Of a stretch of DNA of 17,436 nt, positions 13,992 through 17,436 are shown one piece after another (positions within the stretch are counted from its first letter, which is position 1; each line of letters begins with the position of its first letter). Origin of the DNA: an uncultured Pedobacter sp. (lineage in GTDB: Bacteria > Bacteroidota > Bacteroidia > Sphingobacteriales > Sphingobacteriaceae); NCBI GenBank assembly GCA_946478755.1, contig CAMLDJ010000098.1, positions 1 through 17,436 on the forward strand, read 5' to 3'. The notes under the pieces were generated by a model. It ran no database searches and had not been told where the DNA came from. It was given only the letters and a program-made list of their open reading frames with translations. The translations under genes and the position numbers were made by a program.

Positions 13992-14672
13992 ATGAAAAAA
14001 CATATTCCAAATGCAATTACCTGTGCCAACCTGTTTTCGGGTTGTGTAGGTATTGTTTATGCCTTTAACGGGTCCCTTGAAATTGCAGCTTACTTTGTAC
14101 TTCTTTCGGGTGTCTTTGATTTTTTTGATGGCTTTGTCGCCAGATTGCTAAATGTAAAATCGGCTATTGGCAAAGAACTGGACTCTTTGGCCGACGTGGT
14201 TAGCTTTGGATTCCTACCTGGAGTAGTGATGTTTCAATTGTTAAGCCGGAGTGATTACAGCTCCTCCTATTTACCCTATTTTGGCTTCATCATTACGGTA
14301 TTTTCTGCATTAAGACTAGCGAAATTCAATATTGATACCAGGCAAACAGAAGATTTCATAGGCTTGAACACACCGATGAATACATTGTTTATTGTATCCT
14401 TACCTTTTATACAAAAAGATTATCCCTTACTCATCGGCTCTGCCCCACTACTGGTTGGGCTTATTGTGCTAGTAAGCTGGTTACTGGTAAGCGAAATAAA
14501 GATTTTTTCGCTCAAGTTCAATTCAACAAGCTGGGAACAGAATAAGATAAAGTATATTTTTCTAATCCTATCCCTATTGCTCGTGGGTTTTCTCCAATTT
14601 GCAGCGGTCCCACTTATACTTATTTTGTATATCGGCCTATCTGTCGTTCATTTTAAGCACTCAGCCCTTTAA
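13992..14672 (+). CDS. pssA: CDP-diacylglycerol-serine O-phosphatidyltransferase
   Basis: A membrane enzyme of 226 residues that makes phosphatidylserine from CDP-diacylglycerol and serine, the first step towards phosphatidylethanolamine. The CDP-alcohol phosphatidyltransferase signature is complete: Asp46-Gly47, Ala50-Arg51, Gly60, Asp64 and Asp68 in DGFVARLLNVKSAIGKELDS plus LAD. Helices run through NAITCANLFSGCVGIVYAF, AAYFVLLSGVFDFF, the FGFIITVFSALRLAKFN segment and three hydrophobic stretches near the C-terminus. ATG 13992 gives the usual MKKHIPNAIT start; a TTG at 13974 would add six residues from the end of the palindromic element. Decarboxylase psd is not nearby. The stop is 6 bp from that of the convergent Hpt gene. 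Confidence 0.94.
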   Translation: MKKHIPNAITCANLFSGCVGIVYAFNGSLEIAAYFVLLSGVFDFFDGFVARLLNVKSAIGKELDSLADVVSFGFLPGVVMFQLLSRSDYSSSYLPYFGFIITVFSALRLAKFNIDTRQTEDFIGLNTPMNTLFIVSLPFIQKDYPLLIGSAPLLVGLIVLVSWLLVSEIKIFSLKFNSTSWEQNKIKYIFLILSLLLVGFLQFAAVPLILILYIGLSVVHFKHSAL

Positions 14673-14678
14673 TGTTGC

Positions 14679-15059
14679 TTAAAGCTGTTTTTCCAACTCG
14701 GCCCTGGCCTCGTCAAGCTGACCATACAGGATCTCTACAAAAGAACTGATCTCGTTAAATGCCAAAGGCAGCTCTTCGATGTTTTTCAGATCCCTCGCAT
14801 TATTTTCCATCATTTGCATGTGATCTTTCGCATCTTCACGACCTACATAAGCAAACGTGGGCTTTATTTTATGAGCACAGTTAGATACCCTAGGCCAGTC
14901 CTTATCCTCAATGGCCCTCCTCAGGTCAGCGATATACAAAGGTGTTTGCATTTTAAACATATCTATCATCTCTATGATAAATTCAGCGCTGTCCCCAGAC
15001 ATGTCCCTTAAATAAGAGAGATCTAAAGGCTCATTGTTTTTTTGTAAGTTTATCATCAT
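14679..15059 (-). CDS. Orphan Hpt (histidine phosphotransfer) domain protein
   Basis: A single-domain protein of 126 residues that passes phosphate between a hybrid histidine kinase and a response regulator. The Hpt helical bundle is evident, with the phosphorylated histidine in NCAHKIKPTFAYVG (His63) and flanking helices SAEFIIEMIDMFKMQTPLYI and ISSFVEILYGQLDEARAELE. No kinase or receiver gene is in the window, so its partners are encoded elsewhere. ATG ATG at 15059/15056 are both possible starts; a TTG two codons upstream is less likely. It follows folK by 17 bp on the same strand and is probably in its transcript, although no shared function is apparent. Confidence 0.88.
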   Translation of the reverse strand: MMINLQKNNEPLDLSYLRDMSGDSAEFIIEMIDMFKMQTPLYIADLRRAIEDKDWPRVSNCAHKIKPTFAYVGREDAKDHMQMMENNARDLKNIEELPLAFNEISSFVEILYGQLDEARAELEKQL

Positions 15060-15076
15060 AGACAAAACTAATGAAA

Positions 15077-15571
15077 TTATATTTTTGATACTGACAAATT
15101 ATCACTTAATCTTTCTAATATTTCCGATACATTTAATTTCAATAATGGGTGAATACATTCTCCGGCAATTTCGGCTAGTGGCTCAAGCACAAATTTTCGG
15201 TATTGCATTTGCGGATGCGGGATCTGCAATTTCGCTCCCATATCCACAATTTTGTCACCATACAGAATAATATCGATATCAATCAGCCTCGCCCCCCATT
15301 TTTCATGCCTCACCCTGCCCAACGCTGATTCGATGTCAAGCACTTCCTGAAGAACCGCTAAAGGACTGAGCATGGTTTTAACACCGACCGCTATATTAAA
15401 AAAAGCTGGCTGGTCCTGATTACCCCATGCCTCGGTTTCGTACATGGATGACCGCTTAAAAACAACGCCAATGCGTTGTTCAATCTGGCTTATCGCGTCG
15501 TTTATAAGTGCCAATCTATCCCCTAAATTACTTCCTAGTAACAAATAGACATTTTCAGTATCCAATTCCAT
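15077..15571 (-). CDS. folK: 2-amino-4-hydroxy-6-hydroxymethyldihydropteridine diphosphokinase
   Basis: Transfers pyrophosphate from ATP to 6-hydroxymethyl-7,8-dihydropterin in folate synthesis; cytoplasmic. The protein has 164 residues, the usual size. Motifs are LLGSNLGDR (11-19), YETEAWGNQDQPAFFN (44-59), and the signature GRVRHEKWGARLIDIDIILY, in which Asp98 and Asp100 bind the two magnesium ions. I chose ATG 15571; a TTG at 15583 would add four residues with no family support. It is divergent from sppA across 71 bp and is followed by the Hpt gene. No other folate gene is in the window. Confidence 0.95.
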   Translation of the reverse strand: MELDTENVYLLLGSNLGDRLALINDAISQIEQRIGVVFKRSSMYETEAWGNQDQPAFFNIAVGVKTMLSPLAVLQEVLDIESALGRVRHEKWGARLIDIDIILYGDKIVDMGAKLQIPHPQMQYRKFVLEPLAEIAGECIHPLLKLNVSEILERLSDNLSVSKI

Positions 15572-15642
15572 ATTAAGACCCAATTAAAAGGGTAAACTCT
15601 TTAGGTTTACTTATCTTTACAAAATAAATATTTACGGGGGAC

Positions 15643-17415
15643 ATGAGAGATTTTTTTAAGTATGTTTTTGCAACAGTTGTTGGCGTAGTCATTTCGCTGG
15701 CTCTTTTTTTAGTATTTTTTATAGTGCTTATTGTTGGTATTGTAAAATCCTCTTTTAAAGACGAAAAAGTAAATGTAAGCAGTAATTCTGTACTTTTTCT
15801 CAATCTTGACCAGGAGATAACAGAACGAACATCGGAGGACCCCCTCTCTAAATTACCTTTTGTAGGTTCGGAAGGAAACAAAAGCATTGGCTTTAATGAT
15901 ATTATCCGGGGCTTGCGTGAAGCTAAAACAGATGACAACATCAAATGTATCTTCCTCAGTGTAAGTTCACCGCGGGCCGGCTTTGCTACTATGCGTGAAG
16001 TCAGAGATGCACTGATTGATTTCAAAACCAGTAAAAAGAAAATAATAGCCTATAGCGAAGTGTATACCCAAGGGGCTTATTATCTGGCTTCGGTTGCTGA
16101 TAAAGTCTATTTAAATCCCGAAGGCGCATTAGAATTTAAAGGCCTGAAATCTGAAATGATGTTTTTTAAAGGTGCCCTGGATAAACTGGGCATTGAAGCG
16201 CAGATTATAAGGGTTGGCAATTACAAAAGCGCGGTAGAACCCTTTTTTACCAATAAGATGAGCGATAAAAACCGGGAACAGGTGACAGCGTATTTAGGAG
16301 GCTTATATGAAACCTTTCTGGACGGCATATCAAAAAGCAGAAATATCAGTCCCCCTGTACTTCATGAAATTGCTGACGATTACAAGATCCAGCAACCTAA
16401 AGATGCCCTTGCTTATAAACTGGTTGATGAGCTGAAATATAAAGATCAGATTATCGATGAATTAAAGTTGCTCAGCGGAAAAGACAAAAAAAAGAACCTG
16501 GCAACAGTTACGATTAATGAATATGCCATAAGTGCTAAGGAGGCCGAGAACAATTCCGCGAAAGATAAAGTGGCTGTTATTTATGCCAATGGTGACATTA
16601 TTGGTGGAGAGGGCTCAGACGAGCGGATTGGCTCTGAACGTATTTCAAGAACCATCAGGAAAGCACGTTTAGACAGCAGCATTAAAGCCGTCGTCTTGAG
16701 GGTAAACTCTCCAGGCGGCAGTGCACTGGCTTCTGATGTGATCTGGAGAGAAATTGCGCTCACGAAAAAAGTCAAGCCTGTTATCGCTTCTTTTGGTGAT
16801 GTTGCCGCATCCGGTGGATATTACATCGCCTGCGGCGCCGATTCTATCTTTGTACAACCCAACACGATAACAGGTTCTATAGGGGTATTTGGTGTGATCC
16901 CAAATCTTCAGAAACTGTATAATGAAAAGCTGGGAATCACTTTTGATGGCGTTAAAACAGGAAAATATGCGGACATCATGAGCACTGACCGTCCCATGAC
17001 ATCAGGAGAAAGGTTAATTATTCAAAACGATGTGAACCGCGTGTATGATAGCTTCATCACACGGGTAGCCAATGGGCGCAGAAAAACAAAAGCTTATGTT
17101 GACAGCGTCGGCGGCGGAAGAGTTTGGGTAGGCACAGATGCGGTAAGAATTGGATTGGCCGACCGAACAGGAAGCTTTAACGAGGCGATCGTTTCCGCAG
17201 CCAAAAAGGCGAGGTTGGAAACCTATAAGGTTGTCGAATATCCGGAGATGCTGGATCCATTAAAATCACTTATGGAAAACAGCACGGAAAAGATTAAAAC
17301 CTATTTTACCAAACAGGAACTTGGTGCCAATTACCTTCTTTATCAACAGATAAAATCGGCTATATCCAGATCCGGGATACAGGCCAGGATGCCATACGAA
17401 ATCAAAATCCAATAA
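15643..17415 (+). CDS. sppA: Signal peptide peptidase SppA, 67-kDa type
   Basis: A membrane-anchored serine protease of 590 residues that degrades signal peptides left after secretion. One N-terminal membrane segment (about 8-34, YVFATVVGVVISLALFLVFF) is followed by two tandem ClpP-like domains. The catalytic Lys lies in the first (GNYKSAVEPF, Lys195) and the catalytic Ser in the second (GDVAASGGYYIACGAD, Ser390), as in E. coli SppA, whose Lys209/Ser409 have nearly the same spacing. VNSPGGSALASD lies before the serine. It begins at ATG 15643, preceded by GGGGG. The TATCTTTA at 15612-15619 resembles a -7 box but lacks a -33 partner. The gene is complete; 17416-17436 holds nothing identifiable. 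Confidence 0.96.
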   Translation: MRDFFKYVFATVVGVVISLALFLVFFIVLIVGIVKSSFKDEKVNVSSNSVLFLNLDQEITERTSEDPLSKLPFVGSEGNKSIGFNDIIRGLREAKTDDNIKCIFLSVSSPRAGFATMREVRDALIDFKTSKKKIIAYSEVYTQGAYYLASVADKVYLNPEGALEFKGLKSEMMFFKGALDKLGIEAQIIRVGNYKSAVEPFFTNKMSDKNREQVTAYLGGLYETFLDGISKSRNISPPVLHEIADDYKIQQPKDALAYKLVDELKYKDQIIDELKLLSGKDKKKNLATVTINEYAISAKEAENNSAKDKVAVIYANGDIIGGEGSDERIGSERISRTIRKARLDSSIKAVVLRVNSPGGSALASDVIWREIALTKKVKPVIASFGDVAASGGYYIACGADSIFVQPNTITGSIGVFGVIPNLQKLYNEKLGITFDGVKTGKYADIMSTDRPMTSGERLIIQNDVNRVYDSFITRVANGRRKTKAYVDSVGGGRVWVGTDAVRIGLADRTGSFNEAIVSAAKKARLETYKVVEYPEMLDPLKSLMENSTEKIKTYFTKQELGANYLLYQQIKSAISRSGIQARMPYEIKIQ

Positions 17416-17436
17416 AAATCATTTTCTTAATGGAAA

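Noticed and set aside
15573..16025. 150-residue minus-strand open frame overlapping the start of sppA
   Set aside because: It is antisense to the conserved SppA N-terminal domain and has no recognisable motif.
1..17436. CRISPR arrays, insertion sequences, rRNA or a riboswitch
   Set aside because: No regular short repeat array, transposase frame with terminal inverted repeats, rRNA-like block or recognisable riboswitch core was seen on reading both strands.

Overview
The window looks like chromosomal DNA from a Bacteroidota bacterium, most likely family Sphingobacteriaceae (Pedobacter or a relative). The reasons are the AT-rich intergenic DNA, promoters of the TAnnTTTG type with few Shine-Dalgarno sites, the group 2 PyrF, the Rho with a very long low-complexity N-terminal insert, and the LolA/FtsK and DUF2851/PspC neighbourhoods. 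This placement comes from recognising protein families, not from a database search.

Region 1 (1-4271) is an accessory strip ending at a tRNA-Leu(GAG) gene on the minus strand (4268-4351). It holds two small intact gene pairs. The first is an AraC-type regulator followed by a SGNH/GDSL esterase with a twin-arginine-type leader (638-2345). The second is a Crp/Fnr-type regulator followed by a TPR-like protein (2836-3926). Around them lie relics (the end of a second AraC gene, the start of an SDR gene, two copies of one protein tail) and long direct repeats. A repeat of about 139 bp containing the tRNA terminator occurs at the tRNA (4134-4271) and again at 2473-2611. There its right end is fused, within the bases GTACC, to a second repeat of 154 bp (2607-2760) that also occurs at 189-342. 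The repeat junctions therefore bracket the two gene pairs like cassettes stacked on a tRNA gene. No integrase is visible in the window.

Region 2 (4268-8464, minus strand) is core: ftsK, then lolA, then, from its own promoter, a PhnP-like metallo-beta-lactamase-fold hydrolase that starts with TTG, then tRNA-Leu and its terminator.

Region 3 (8595-11680) has an ankyrin-repeat protein on the plus strand, overlapping tail to tail with a two-gene unit on the minus strand (DUF2851 protein, PspC-domain protein), and then pyrF on the minus strand.

Region 4 (11681-17436) has rho (plus), a palindromic intergenic repeat, pssA (plus), a folK-Hpt pair (minus) and sppA (plus). These are housekeeping genes for transcription termination, phospholipid and folate synthesis, an orphan phosphotransfer protein and an envelope protease.

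The most interesting material is the tRNA-proximal mosaic and a FNR-like palindrome centred about 43 bp upstream of the inferred start of the TPR-gene transcript, directly next to a Crp/Fnr-type gene.
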